Origin: Pseudomonadota bacterium
GTDB lineage: Bacteria; Pseudomonadota; Gammaproteobacteria; Burkholderiales; Burkholderiaceae_B
Assembly: GCA_023389155.1 (NCBI GenBank)
Contig: JAEWEV010000003.1
Coordinates: 72,763 to 136,762, forward strand
Direction: 5' to 3'
DNA: 64,000 nucleotides
Shown piece after piece: positions 1 through 8,578 of the stretch; positions within the stretch are counted from its first letter, which is position 1, and every line of letters begins with the position of its first letter. The position numbers and the translations under genes are program-made. Below the pieces are notes generated by a model that was not told where the DNA came from, did not search any database, and saw nothing but the letters and a program-made list of their open reading frames with translations.

Positions 1-696
1 GCGCAGCATCGCGGTACTGTAGGCGCCAAAAGGCAGTTTCGAGCCGTTCAGGTTCTGCTTCAGATAAAAACCACGACTGTGAAGGACGTCATTACGCGTA
101 TCACTATCTCCGAAGGACGGCAGTACCCCGGGTGTGTACCGGACCGCGTCAGTTACGCTTTGCGCTCCCTGGGCCGCAATCTGATCTCTGGTGATCACGT
201 TGACTGTTTGAGGTGTCTCAAGTAGCGAGACTGGTGACTTCATGGCCGTAGAATCATTTGTGGCCACATACCCGTCCATCGCGAGGTTATAGCGCTCATC
301 GGCAGCGTAAACCGAGTCCAGCATCGCCACCATGGAGTCGCCATTCGCCGCACTTTGTGGAACCACCGCAACCAGACTGTACGTATTGCCATCGCGCCGA
401 ACTGCCTGCAGGCCCGATCCCTGAAGAAGTCGATCAAATCCCTCACGCACGGTGTAGCGACCATGAAGTGCAGGACCTCTTTTGCTGGCGGTCAGCGCAG
501 ATGGAAAAACCATTGCTACACCAGACTGCAGCGCAAACTGATTAAGTGACTGCGTCAACGGGCCTGCAGCAATCCGGTATTGCCGTGAGATGTCTGCCGG
601 CTGATTCTGTGCGGCTGCCGTCTGCGAATTCAGGTATAGACACGCCAATGCGATGCAGCTGGCTCCCCAGTAAAAACGGGTTTTCGTCACATTCAT
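1..696 (-). CDS. TonB-dependent siderophore receptor, N-terminal part (cut by window edge)
   Basis: An open frame of 232 codons runs from ATG at 696 to the window edge without a stop, so the C-terminal beta-barrel lies outside. It begins with a signal peptide (MNVTKTRFYW..., cleaved near the Ala-rich AAAQ), followed by an STN/secretin-type signalling domain (about residues 40-105, LTQSLNQFALQSGV). The start of the TonB plug comes next (SLLETPQTVNVITRDQI, then VRYTPGVLPSFG). An STN domain ahead of the plug marks a transducer-type outer-membrane receptor of the FecA/FpvA class, which takes up ferric siderophore and signals to FecR. The fecR and fecI homologues lie immediately upstream on the same strand, and a Fur box precedes fecI. 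The ligand cannot be deduced from this fragment. Confidence 0.9.
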   Translation of the reverse strand, partial: MNVTKTRFYWGASCIALACLYLNSQTAAAQNQPADISRQYRIAAGPLTQSLNQFALQSGVAMVFPSALTASKRGPALHGRYTVREGFDRLLQGSGLQAVRRDGNTYSLVAVVPQSAANGDSMVAMLDSVYAADERYNLAMDGYVATNDSTAMKSPVSLLETPQTVNVITRDQIAAQGAQSVTDAVRYTPGVLPSFGDSDTRNDVLHSRGFYLKQNLNGSKLPFGAYSTAMLR

Positions 697-776
697 AGAC
701 CCCTCTCTGTCTCAGTTTTTGCGTTGTATTTAGGCTATGACGGATCAAATACATAAAGTGACAGAGCAAATCGAAA

Positions 777-1799
777 CTAATTTGTCTTTTTTATTGTTAC
801 AGCCCAGGGACTGTACTGACGAATGCGGATGGGCAACGTCTGCGCAAGAATACTGAAAGCCTGACTGCTGTCATCAATCGGGATCACACCTGAAACCCGA
901 ACACTCTGCAGATCACGTTCGTCGTACCACATCAGTCCACTATGATAGGCTCGCAGCATATGCAATACCCGGCTCAGAGGCTGGTTGTCCAGCGCCAGAT
1001 AGCCTTGCGTCCAGGTAGCTGGGTCAGTAAACCCGGAGGATGTCATCCGTGATACGGTACCCTCAGCGATCGCTGCGCTTTGTCCAGGATTCAGATCCAT
1101 GCAGGTTATGGGCGCAAGAGTCTGCGGGCAAGCCCTGACGGAGGACTCAATAACACTGATTATCGTTCTCCTGCCCTGCAGCGACACGGTATAACGGGTT
1201 CCCAGCGCGGTTGCCGTGCCCTGCTCTGTCTGGATAATAAACGGCCGGTTAACACGATCATGATGAACCTGTGCCAGAATCTGTCCTTCCCGCAGGACGA
1301 CCCGGCGTTCCGTCTGGCTATAGCGAATGTCGACGGCACTATGGGCATCCAGGGTGACCTGGCTGCCGTCAGGCAGCGTCAACGTTTCGCGTTGCGCCAG
1401 GCCCGTATGATGGTCAGCGAGCAGATAGGGATGCATGGCATCAGATAGCAGCACCGCCAGCCCGATGCAAACAATGGTAGCCCCCACTGCCCGTTTTAAC
1501 CGACGTTTATCCCGCTTTCTTGTCGCCAGTTTTGCCAGGGCCGCTTGCGCAGGTCGGGCAGCATTGCCTTCCAGGTCATCGAAATTGCGCCATAGCGTCT
1601 CAAGTCGCCGCCACGCCAGATCGTGCATTCCATCAGTCTGCCGCCACCGGAGACATTCAGCACGATCCTGCTCACTGACATCATCTTCCTGTAACCGCAA
1701 AAACCAGTGTGTGGCCGTTGCGACGACTTCCGGTGACGGTTCGCGGTCGTTCACCGAATGTTGCTCACGCGAATATGTCATATCAGATCGCAATGCCAT
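777..1799 (-). CDS. fecR: FecR family anti-sigma/transmembrane signal protein
   Basis: This 340-aa protein has FecR architecture. A cytoplasmic N-terminal domain (residues about 20-70, with Trp-rich HWFLRLQEDD and LAWRRLETLWR) is followed by one membrane segment (about 103-120), a periplasmic FecR domain (about 130-225, LPDGSQVTLDAHSAVDIRY) and a C-terminal STN-like region (LSRVLHMLRAYHSGLMWYD). In the family it relays the siderophore-loaded receptor signal to the ECF sigma factor. Its start overlaps the end of fecI, and the receptor follows about 80 bp downstream, so the three are probably co-transcribed. An alternative start (MTYSREQ) lies at 1781, just past the fecI stop codon. The C-terminus retains the STN-like part, so it is not truncated. 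Confidence 0.88.
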   Translation of the reverse strand: MALRSDMTYSREQHSVNDREPSPEVVATATHWFLRLQEDDVSEQDRAECLRWRQTDGMHDLAWRRLETLWRNFDDLEGNAARPAQAALAKLATRKRDKRRLKRAVGATIVCIGLAVLLSDAMHPYLLADHHTGLAQRETLTLPDGSQVTLDAHSAVDIRYSQTERRVVLREGQILAQVHHDRVNRPFIIQTEQGTATALGTRYTVSLQGRRTIISVIESSVRACPQTLAPITCMDLNPGQSAAIAEGTVSRMTSSGFTDPATWTQGYLALDNQPLSRVLHMLRAYHSGLMWYDERDLQSVRVSGVIPIDDSSQAFSILAQTLPIRIRQYSPWAVTIKKTN

Positions 1800-2301
1800 C
1801 CGTAAACACCAGCGCGTAACATTGCAGCAGACATGTGGAAAGATATTGACGCACGCGGCTTACCGACACGCCAAGCGTTGCAGCGACCTGGGCGTGTGTC
1901 TGCCCTTCCAGACGGACCATAAGAAATGCGGTTCGCGCCCTGGGAGGTAACGTTTCCAGCCAGTGGCTGACCAGTGCCAGTGTCTGGGTGGCCTGGGCAA
2001 CCGTTTCTGCCGACGGTGCGGTATCGCTCCCATGCACATCGACCCAGGACTCGCGAAATATCCTGGCAACAGCGCGACTGCGTGATTCGTCGATCATCAG
2101 GCGGGTAGCCGTTGTCGTCAGCCAGGCCCGCGGTTCCCTCAGGACAGGATGTTGGCTTCCCAACAGACGGCAAAACGTATCTTGCGCGAAGTCCGCAGCA
2201 TCATGCGAGCTGCCCGTCTTGCGGAGCAGCCAGCGCACCAGCCACGGGTAGTGCTGGGCATAGAGCAGGCCGATGTCATCGGTTGAAAGTGTATTGGGCA
2301 T
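1783..2301 (-). CDS. fecI: ECF RNA polymerase sigma factor, FecI family
   Basis: This 172-aa protein has sigma-70 region 2 at about residues 12-75 (YAQHYPWLVRWLLRKTG, DFAQDTFCRLL) and region 4 at about 110-160 (LETLPPRARTAFLMVRLEG, then the helix-turn-helix AQVAATLGVSVSRVRQYL). The length matches the iron-starvation ECF subgroup. It would direct transcription of the downstream TonB receptor once released by FecR. A TATAAT-like -10 on the minus strand (2358-2363) is embedded in the Fur box 2345-2363, so the operon should be iron-repressed. It is divergent from the endonuclease-family gene to its right. Confidence 0.92.
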   Translation of the reverse strand: MPNTLSTDDIGLLYAQHYPWLVRWLLRKTGSSHDAADFAQDTFCRLLGSQHPVLREPRAWLTTTATRLMIDESRSRAVARIFRESWVDVHGSDTAPSAETVAQATQTLALVSHWLETLPPRARTAFLMVRLEGQTHAQVAATLGVSVSRVRQYLSTCLLQCYALVFTDGIAI

Positions 2302-2344
2302 CAGGGCTCAGCTTGCGCAAATGCGTGCTACTTTCCAGTTAAAT

Positions 2345-2363
2345 AATAATGATTCTCATTATA
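2345..2363 (-). promoter_or_regulatory. Fur box in the fecI promoter
   Basis: The 19-bp site matches the E. coli Fur consensus GATAATGATAATCATTATC at 15 of 19 positions and keeps its dyad symmetry. It overlaps a minus-strand TATAAT at 2358-2363, 44 bp upstream of the fecI start, the expected place for iron-dependent repression. Confidence 0.85.
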
Positions 2364-2514
2364 GAATGCATTTCATTCAGAAAGAAAGCATAATGTCTCG
2401 TTATCGCATCAGAACCACCCCATCTGGCGCGATGTTCACGGAAAAAACGCCTGCATTCGCGATATGCACTGTGGCATTCTGTGTCGCCTCGCCTGACTGC
2501 GAAACAACGCAATC

Positions 2515-2544
2515 ACGACAGCACTCGCGAACATTCCCTATAAT
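2515..2544 (+). promoter_or_regulatory. Putative sigma-70 promoter of the endonuclease-family gene
   Basis: A perfect TATAAT (2539-2544) follows a partial -35 ACGACA (2515-2520) with 18-bp spacing. It lies about 28 bp ahead of the GTG start at 2573. This supports starting the gene there and not at the upstream in-frame ATGs, which lie before the promoter. Confidence 0.5.
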
Positions 2545-2572
2545 CAGAACTTACCTCAACGGAGTAAGTCGA

Positions 2573-3634
2573 GTGTCATATGTTTACGCGCTGATTCTGC
2601 TTGTACCGGTATTGGCAACAGGCCTGGCATTTCTTCCCAGTAGTCACTGGATTATCCGCAGTCTGGATTTCCCACGCGTGCAGATTGCCGTTCTATGCGT
2701 GCTGGCCCTGATTGCAACTGCAATTTGCCCACCTGCCTCTGTCGGTTTCGCCACATTCGCGGCCATAGCAAATGTCATTGCCCTGATTTATCAGCTGTAC
2801 AGGATTTTTCCCTATACGCGACTGGCAGGAAAGGAAGTTCTTGGCAATCGTGAAGCCGATAACGACCGGACCCTTTCCCTGCTCTCATCCAATGTTCTGA
2901 TGCCCAACCGGCGCAGCGAAGATCTGATTGCACTTGTCAATCAATACCAGCCGGACCTTGTACTCACACTAGAAACCGACACATGGTGGCAGACCGCCCT
3001 TGAGAGTCTGGAAGCGGACTACCCATACCGGGTCTGCGTTCCGCTGGACAATCTCTATGGCATGCATCTGTATTCAAAACTGGCGCTTGAAGATACCGAG
3101 GTGCTGTATCGGGTAGAGAAAGATATCCCATCCATATGCAGCCACCTCGTTCTGCGATCCGGTGAGCGAATCCGGATATATTGCCTGCATCCGACACCGC
3201 CCAGTCCGACAGAAAGTGAAACATCCGGGCCCAGAGACGCTGAGTTGCTGCTCGTTGGCAAACAGATACGCGACCGCGATGAAACCGCCCTGGTCTTTGG
3301 TGACCTGAATGATGTGGCCTGGTCACACTCCACCCGACTGTTCAAGAAAGTCAGCGAATTGCTGGATGCGCGCATCGGGCGCGGCATGTTCAATACTTTT
3401 CATGCTCATTATCGTTTTCTGCGCTGGCCGCTGGATCATATTTTCCAGAGTCCGGAGTTTCAGATCAAGCAGATGGTCAAGCTGCCCGATATCGGCTCCG
3501 ACCATTTTCCGATCTATGCCAAATTCCAGTACTGCCCCGACGAAGAAGACGAACATGATGTTGAAACGGCGGACAGCGAGGAGTTGAAGCAGGCGAATGA
3601 GAAAATTGCCGAAGGCCGGGAAGAGGCAGACTAA
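2573..3634 (+). CDS. Membrane-anchored endonuclease/exonuclease/phosphatase family protein
   Basis: The frame is open from 2273, but the likely start is GTG at 2573 (353 aa), because an ACGGAG ribosome site and a TATAAT promoter precede it and the upstream extension resembles no protein domain. Residues 1-80 form two or three hydrophobic helices. The rest is an EEP fold: SLLSSNVLMPNRR, VLTLETDTWW, IYCLHPTPPSP, the catalytic FGDLNDVAWS, and the C-terminal RWPLDHIF and SDHFPIYAKF motifs. A strongly acidic tail (DEEDEHDVETADSEEL) ends the protein. Such proteins are membrane-tethered phosphodiesterases of unknown substrate, often annotated simply as endonuclease/exonuclease/phosphatase. No operon partner is evident. 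Confidence 0.82.
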   Translation: MSYVYALILLVPVLATGLAFLPSSHWIIRSLDFPRVQIAVLCVLALIATAICPPASVGFATFAAIANVIALIYQLYRIFPYTRLAGKEVLGNREADNDRTLSLLSSNVLMPNRRSEDLIALVNQYQPDLVLTLETDTWWQTALESLEADYPYRVCVPLDNLYGMHLYSKLALEDTEVLYRVEKDIPSICSHLVLRSGERIRIYCLHPTPPSPTESETSGPRDAELLLVGKQIRDRDETALVFGDLNDVAWSHSTRLFKKVSELLDARIGRGMFNTFHAHYRFLRWPLDHIFQSPEFQIKQMVKLPDIGSDHFPIYAKFQYCPDEEDEHDVETADSEELKQANEKIAEGREEAD

Positions 3635-3661
3635 GAGAATGCAGGCCGACGATTCCCGGCA

Positions 3662-3677
3662 CGGCATTTCCATGCCG
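3662..3677. terminator. Short hairpin after the endonuclease-family gene
   Basis: CGGCAT and ATGCCG form a perfect 6-bp stem around a TTCC loop, 28 bp after the stop codon. There is no T tract, so a terminator role is only possible. Confidence 0.3.
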
Positions 3678-3837
3678 GCGTAAATACCAACCAACCCTTT
3701 GCCAGCAGACGCTGCCCGCAGGCAGCACCAAGTCCAAATTCTGCTACACGGAAGATTTCAACAGCAAGTAGCGGAGTGTATAGCTGCGGTATTACGATAC
3801 ACTCAAAGCATGTCCTTTCCCATCGATCAAATATGCA

Positions 3838-4563
3838 ATGACTCGTCGCACCACGCATGATATCCTGAGCAGGATTGCTGCTGCGAACTGGAGACTGATC
3901 GCGCAGACGCTCAACGCTTACGGCAACGCAGTATTGCCCGGACTGTTAAGTGCCGCCCAATGCGAAGCGCTGACCGCCGGCTATGAACACGAGCAGAATT
4001 ATCGCAGTCGCATCGTCATGTCCCGCCATGGATTCGGGCGCGGTGAATACAAATATTTTGCCTACCCCCTGCCCCCGCTGCTCGATACCCTGCGACATGG
4101 GCTATATCCGCATCTGGTACCGACAGCCAATCACTGGAATCAGCAGCTGAATATCAATATCGAGTACCCCACAAAGCTGGACGACTTTCTAGCACGTTGT
4201 CATGCCGCTGGGCAGAAGCGCCCCACTCCGCTCATTCTTCAATATGGCCCGGGCGATTACAATTGTCTTCATCAGGATTTGTATGGCGAACATGTTTTCC
4301 CCCTGCAGGTGGCCATTCTGCTATCCGAGCCGGAATGCGATTTTACAGGCGGTCAGTTCGTCATCACTGAAAGTACAGCAGAGGGCCAACGGGCACAAGT
4401 TGCGCCTCTGCGGCAGGGTGATGCGTTGATTTTCGCAGTGAACCAGCGACCCGAAGCGGGCAAGCGCGGACGAATACGCAAAGTTGCCATGCGTCACGGC
4501 GTAAGCGCCGTTAGCAGTGGCAACCGGCATACGCTGGGAGTGATTTTTCACGATGCACGTTAA
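3838..4563 (+). CDS. 2OG-Fe(II) oxygenase family protein (intact active site)
   Basis: This 241-aa protein belongs to the double-stranded beta-helix Fe(II)/2-oxoglutarate oxygenases. The expected ligands are visible: H145 and D147 in LHQDLYGEHVFPLQ, the distal H220 in VAMRHGVS, and R230 in GNRHTLGVIFHDA, likely the 2-oxoglutarate carboxylate binder. The segment LSEPECDFTGGQFVITE is typical of the hydroxylase core. It should be a soluble hydroxylase; the substrate is unknown. The next gene, 53 bp downstream, is a diverged paralogue of nearly equal length, so this is a tandem duplication. Confidence 0.85.
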   Translation: MTRRTTHDILSRIAAANWRLIAQTLNAYGNAVLPGLLSAAQCEALTAGYEHEQNYRSRIVMSRHGFGRGEYKYFAYPLPPLLDTLRHGLYPHLVPTANHWNQQLNINIEYPTKLDDFLARCHAAGQKRPTPLILQYGPGDYNCLHQDLYGEHVFPLQVAILLSEPECDFTGGQFVITESTAEGQRAQVAPLRQGDALIFAVNQRPEAGKRGRIRKVAMRHGVSAVSSGNRHTLGVIFHDAR

Positions 4564-4616
4564 ACAGATTAAGCTCAGGGTATATCACATATGAAACAGG
4601 TGCAAAACACATAATC

Positions 4617-5333
4617 ATGTTGTCACTCACGCGCTACCAACAAGACTGGACTGATCTGGCCAAACAGCTCGATGCAGAGGGTTTTGCGGTGATAGCCGAT
4701 GTGCTGTCGCCAGATCTGCATCAGACTTTGCACCGGCAAATGCAGCATCATTGCTGCGTGCAGTCAGTTGCATTTCCTGCGGAAAACCAGCCTTCGGGCA
4801 GTGGCGGCAAGATCGGGATTTTTCCACTAGACGAACCACTCGTCGCAGAACTTGCGAACTTGCGTGCTGCACTGTATCCGCATCTCGTGCCTGTCGCCAA
4901 TCGCTGGAACCAGTTGATGGATATTCCTTGTCGTTATCCGCTCAGGCTGGAGACATTCATGGAACAGAATCAGAACGCGGGTCAGAGGCGCCCGCTTTCG
5001 CATGTAAGCCTACTGCGCGATACTGGCTTTGTGAGTCTGCATCAACGTACCGAAGGAGAGCTTGTGTTCCCCTTGCAAATCGTGGGCTTGCTGACGGAGC
5101 CTGGTCGTGATTTTCAGGGCGGCGAGTTTGTGATGACCGAACAACGCCCCCGGATGCAGTCACGGCCGCTAGTAATACCACTAGGTAAGGGCGATATCGC
5201 AATCATCGCTACTGCGCACCGCCCTTACAAGGGGAGCAAGGGCTACTATCGCGTCAATAGCCGTCATGCCATCAGCAGGGTATTGTCCGGCGAACGCATC
5301 GGATTTGAACTGTCGTTTCACAACGCGCCGTGA
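4617..5333 (+). CDS. 2OG-Fe(II) oxygenase paralogue with altered iron site
   Basis: This 238-aa protein aligns along its length with the preceding oxygenase (shared YPHLVP.AN.WNQ, EPxxDFxGGxFVxTE and C-terminal SFHNAP versus IFHDAR). The iron-binding H-x-D is changed: H142 is kept but the Asp is R144 (SLHQRTEGELVFPLQ). The distal H217 and an Arg (R227) remain. Loss of the Asp should impair Fe(II) binding, so this may be a non-catalytic or repurposed copy. The frame is intact and the fold-defining residues are conserved, which argues against simple decay. It is probably co-transcribed with the upstream paralogue. Confidence 0.8.
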   Translation: MLSLTRYQQDWTDLAKQLDAEGFAVIADVLSPDLHQTLHRQMQHHCCVQSVAFPAENQPSGSGGKIGIFPLDEPLVAELANLRAALYPHLVPVANRWNQLMDIPCRYPLRLETFMEQNQNAGQRRPLSHVSLLRDTGFVSLHQRTEGELVFPLQIVGLLTEPGRDFQGGEFVMTEQRPRMQSRPLVIPLGKGDIAIIATAHRPYKGSKGYYRVNSRHAISRVLSGERIGFELSFHNAP

Positions 5334-5530
5334 CTTCGGCAGTGTCAGGAACGAAGGATAGAAATGGCGCCTGATTGCGAATGCGGTTCAAGAAAATCTA
5401 CGCCAGCGCTCAACACTCCTTAGAAAACCATCGCGTGTGCGATGGCACGATTGTTCGCAATCAATCCTGTATAGGGGGTAGCCTTCCAGCCCGATCGGGG
5501 TTCAGCCAGCCTCTGATATCAGGACCAGCA

Positions 5531-6778
5531 TCAGGTAAAACGTTGCAGACGATAAGGTGTCGCATCAAATCCGGGATCTTCACCGGTCATCAAATCAGCG
5601 ACCAGCCTGCCCGTTACCGGCCCCAGCGTGAATCCATGATGCGCGTGACCAAAGGCCAGCCATAAACCGCGGTGGCGAGGCGCCTCCCCGATGATCGGCA
5701 GCATATCCGGCAGGCAGGGTCTGGCGCCCATCCACGGCCTGTCTTCGACGGCCTCGCCAAGCGGCAGAATCTGCATCGCCTGCACTCTGGCTTTCTCCAA
5801 TTGCACCGGAGAGGCCGGGGCATCTCTGGCGGCAAGCTCCACGCCCGTCGTCAGGCGTATTCCATTTGTCATGGGTGACAAGACAAAACCATTTTCCACG
5901 TCCGCAACGGGCTGCGTCAATCCGCTACCGTCCTGTGTGCGGAAATGAAGATGATAACCTCGTTTCACCGCCATCGGGACCCGATAGCCCAGCGGCCTGA
6001 GCAGGTCGCCCGACCAGGGCCCCAGCGCGACGACAGCCTCACCCGCCAGCAACGCGCCGGCATCAGTTTGTACAGTCCAGGATTTGCCACTTTCCCGCAG
6101 CGTAAGCGCATCGCCCTGCGATATCCGGCCACCCCGCTTAACAAACAGCTCGGCATAACCACGTACAACGGCGCCTGGGTCGCTGACGGTGACGGGATCC
6201 TGCCAATGAATGGCTCCCGACATCACCGGTTTGATCTGTGGCTCTTCTGCCGCCAGCGAACGGGCATCCAGGACACGGTAACGCAGGCCATAGGGTTCCA
6301 GTTTCTCAGCGTCAGCAACGGCACGCGCCAGCCAGGCTTCGCTACGCAGGCCTTCAATCCAGCCACTGCGTCGAAACAACCCATCGATGCCAGCGGCGGG
6401 TGCCAGTTCATCGTGTTCCACAACGCTACGTTCGATCATCGGCAACATATGGGCTGCCGCTTTTGCCAGCCGTTGCGGTGAAGAATGCCACCAGTAACGG
6501 GCAAGCCATGATGCAATCTGCGGCAGAAAACCAGCCTGATAGCGAACTTCAGTGCGTCGGTTCAGGGCGTACGCGAGCAGCAATCGGAAATCACGGGGAA
6601 AGGCATACGGGATCACGCTGGCCCTTTCAATCAGACCTGCATTGCCAAAGCTGGTTTCCATACCCGGCTCACGTCGGTCAAGCAGAACGACATCGCGCCC
6701 GCGCGCCTGCAAGTGCAGCGCGATCGACACCCCGACAATTCCCGCACCCAGTACGACAACATCCGTTTTCACAGGCAC
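5531..6778 (-). CDS. FAD-dependent D-amino-acid dehydrogenase-like oxidoreductase
   Basis: This 415-aa protein opens with a Rossmann FAD site (VVVLGAGIVGVSIALHLQARGRDVVLLDRRE, GxGxxG at about residues 11-16) and the DadA-type ETSFGNAGLI motif. It ends with a second FAD-contact region (HRGLWLAFGHAHHGFTLGPVTGRLVADL). DadA-family enzymes oxidatively deaminate D-amino acids and pass electrons to the respiratory chain. It is the last gene of the leftward run carrying the dipeptide-type ABC transporter and the C45 hydrolase, 135 bp after the ATPase gene. An inferred role is oxidation of an amino acid released from an imported conjugate. It may instead be a glycine/sarcosine or other amino-acid oxidase; the exact substrate is not visible. 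Confidence 0.82.
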   Translation of the reverse strand: MPVKTDVVVLGAGIVGVSIALHLQARGRDVVLLDRREPGMETSFGNAGLIERASVIPYAFPRDFRLLLAYALNRRTEVRYQAGFLPQIASWLARYWWHSSPQRLAKAAAHMLPMIERSVVEHDELAPAAGIDGLFRRSGWIEGLRSEAWLARAVADAEKLEPYGLRYRVLDARSLAAEEPQIKPVMSGAIHWQDPVTVSDPGAVVRGYAELFVKRGGRISQGDALTLRESGKSWTVQTDAGALLAGEAVVALGPWSGDLLRPLGYRVPMAVKRGYHLHFRTQDGSGLTQPVADVENGFVLSPMTNGIRLTTGVELAARDAPASPVQLEKARVQAMQILPLGEAVEDRPWMGARPCLPDMLPIIGEAPRHRGLWLAFGHAHHGFTLGPVTGRLVADLMTGEDPGFDATPYRLQRFT

Positions 6779-6913
6779 TGTTCCCTGTTATCGCAAACGT
6801 GATAGGCAATTCTGCCCTTATCATTCATTACCATCACGCTCAACGTCATGGTACATCCACCGGCCTGCTTCCACGTCGTCCTTCGCCGGACTTTTTCGAA
6901 TTTACCATGGCAC

Positions 6914-8578
6914 TCACAACCGCTCATTAAGACTTTGCTCATCTTCGAATCTCCATCGCGTTTTTACGCCGCCGCCGGGCGTGGCCTCCAGCAAGGGGAT
7001 CGCCGACAGCAATTTGCGTGTGTAGGCGTGTGCAGGCGCATCAAAAATCGCGTCCCTGCTATCCAACTCGACAATTCGACCACTTTGCATCACCGCCACG
7101 CGATCGGCCACCTGTTCCACCACGGCCAGATCATGACTGATAAACAGGCAGGAAAAACCGTAGTGTCTTTGCAGATCGGAGAAAAGGCGTAGCACCTGGG
7201 CTCGCACCGTCACATCCAGTGCAGACACGGGTTCATCCGCAATGACAAATTTGGGGCGCCTGGACAAGGCGCGGGCAATGGCGATTCGTTGACGCTGGCC
7301 GCCCGACAGCGCGTGCGGATAACGTTCCGCATATTCTGCCGCCGGCAATCCGACTTCATCCAGCACTTCGTCAATGCGTCTGTTTCTGGCGCGATCGTCC
7401 ATCTGCGGCACATTGCGCAGCGATTCCTCCAGAAGCTTGCGCACGGTCATTCTGGGGTCCAGCGACGAATACGGATCCTGAAATACCATCTGGCAATCAT
7501 ACCGGTACTGTTGCCAGCTAGCGCTGGCGCGATCTATCGGTTCGCCGGAAAAAGCCAGTTTTCCGCTGGTTCTTTTTAGCAGCCCGGCAATGGTCCAGCC
7601 CAATGTTGTCTTTCCGGAGCCCGACCCACCGACGAGCGCCAGCACCTCCTGAGGGTGTATTTCCAGATCAATGCCGTGCAATGCCCGGACATCCGGATTT
7701 TTTCTGAACAAACCACCGCGCCCCGGATAATCGACCACGATGTCCTTTGCCTGTATAACCGGCGTGACGCTGCGATCGATCTGGCGCGCGGGTCCGCGCA
7801 CGGGAAGCGATGAAAGCAGTTTTCGGGTGTACGGGTGCCTTGGCGTACTGATAATGTCTGCCGTCGGCCCCTGTTCCACGATATGGCCATGCTCCATGAC
7901 GATAATTTTGTCCGTATAGCGAGCAACCATTGGCAAGTCGTGGCTGATCAGCAGCACGGCTGTACCCTGTTCACGAGTCAGTTCTACCATCAACTCAAGA
8001 ACATCGCGCTGAACTATGGCGTCCAATGCGGTTGTTGGCTCGTCGGCGATCAGTAGCGTCGGTCTGACCAGCATTACGGCAGCGAGCATGATGCGCTGGC
8101 GCATACCGCCGGAAAAGTGGTGCGGATAGGCGGTCAGCGATCTTTCGGGATCCTGGATGCCAATGCGAGTCAGCATCTGTAACGTCAGGTCCCGCCGCTG
8201 CTGCGGGGAATAGTCGCTATGCAGCGCCAGCGCTTCATCCAACTGACGACCAATCTTCATTGAAGGATTCAGGGATGTCATGGGCTCCTGAAATACCATA
8301 CCGACTTTGGCGCCTCGCATCTGGCGCAGCGCCCTGGATGGCATCGTCGTGACCTCATGGCCATCGAACTGTATCGACCCTGAAACCCGTTCGATTGCCG
8401 GCGGCTCCAGGCGCATGACAGCGCGTGCTGTCAGGCTCTTTCCAGAACCTGATTCGCCTACGATACCGACAATCTCGCCGCGATTTACTCTAAAACTGAT
8501 ATCGTCAACAACCCGTTTCGCGCCCTGGCGGGTCTGAAGCTGCAGATGGTCGACCTGCAGAAGTGGCCCGGAATTCAT
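6914..8578 (-). CDS. Dipeptide/oligopeptide-type ABC transporter, fused double ATPase
   Basis: The frame continues to 8662, but ATG 8578 (MNSGPLLQVDHL) has a strong ribosome site (GAAGGGGAAATC) and overlaps the permease stop codon as ATGA; this gives 554 aa. Two complete ABC modules are fused, as in DppD-DppF or GsiA. The first has Walker A GESGSGKS near residue 41, the signature FSGGMRQR and Walker B LLIADEPT. The second has GGSGSGKT near 335, LSGGQRQR and FVIADEPVSALD. It energises the permeases encoded directly upstream. The ATGA overlaps along the operon suggest translational coupling. Confidence 0.93.
   Translation of the reverse strand: MNSGPLLQVDHLQLQTRQGAKRVVDDISFRVNRGEIVGIVGESGSGKSLTARAVMRLEPPAIERVSGSIQFDGHEVTTMPSRALRQMRGAKVGMVFQEPMTSLNPSMKIGRQLDEALALHSDYSPQQRRDLTLQMLTRIGIQDPERSLTAYPHHFSGGMRQRIMLAAVMLVRPTLLIADEPTTALDAIVQRDVLELMVELTREQGTAVLLISHDLPMVARYTDKIIVMEHGHIVEQGPTADIISTPRHPYTRKLLSSLPVRGPARQIDRSVTPVIQAKDIVVDYPGRGGLFRKNPDVRALHGIDLEIHPQEVLALVGGSGSGKTTLGWTIAGLLKRTSGKLAFSGEPIDRASASWQQYRYDCQMVFQDPYSSLDPRMTVRKLLEESLRNVPQMDDRARNRRIDEVLDEVGLPAAEYAERYPHALSGGQRQRIAIARALSRRPKFVIADEPVSALDVTVRAQVLRLFSDLQRHYGFSCLFISHDLAVVEQVADRVAVMQSGRIVELDSRDAIFDAPAHAYTRKLLSAIPLLEATPGGGVKTRWRFEDEQSLNERL

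Noticed and set aside
2273..2572. N-terminal extension of the endonuclease-family protein
   Set aside because: It overlaps fecI and the Fur box and precedes the TATAAT promoter at 2539; the GTG at 2573 has a ribosome site.
5945..6930. Plus-strand open frames of 178 and 230 aa opposite the DadA-like gene
   Set aside because: They are antisense shadows of a well-supported flavoenzyme gene with no ribosome site or recognisable domain.
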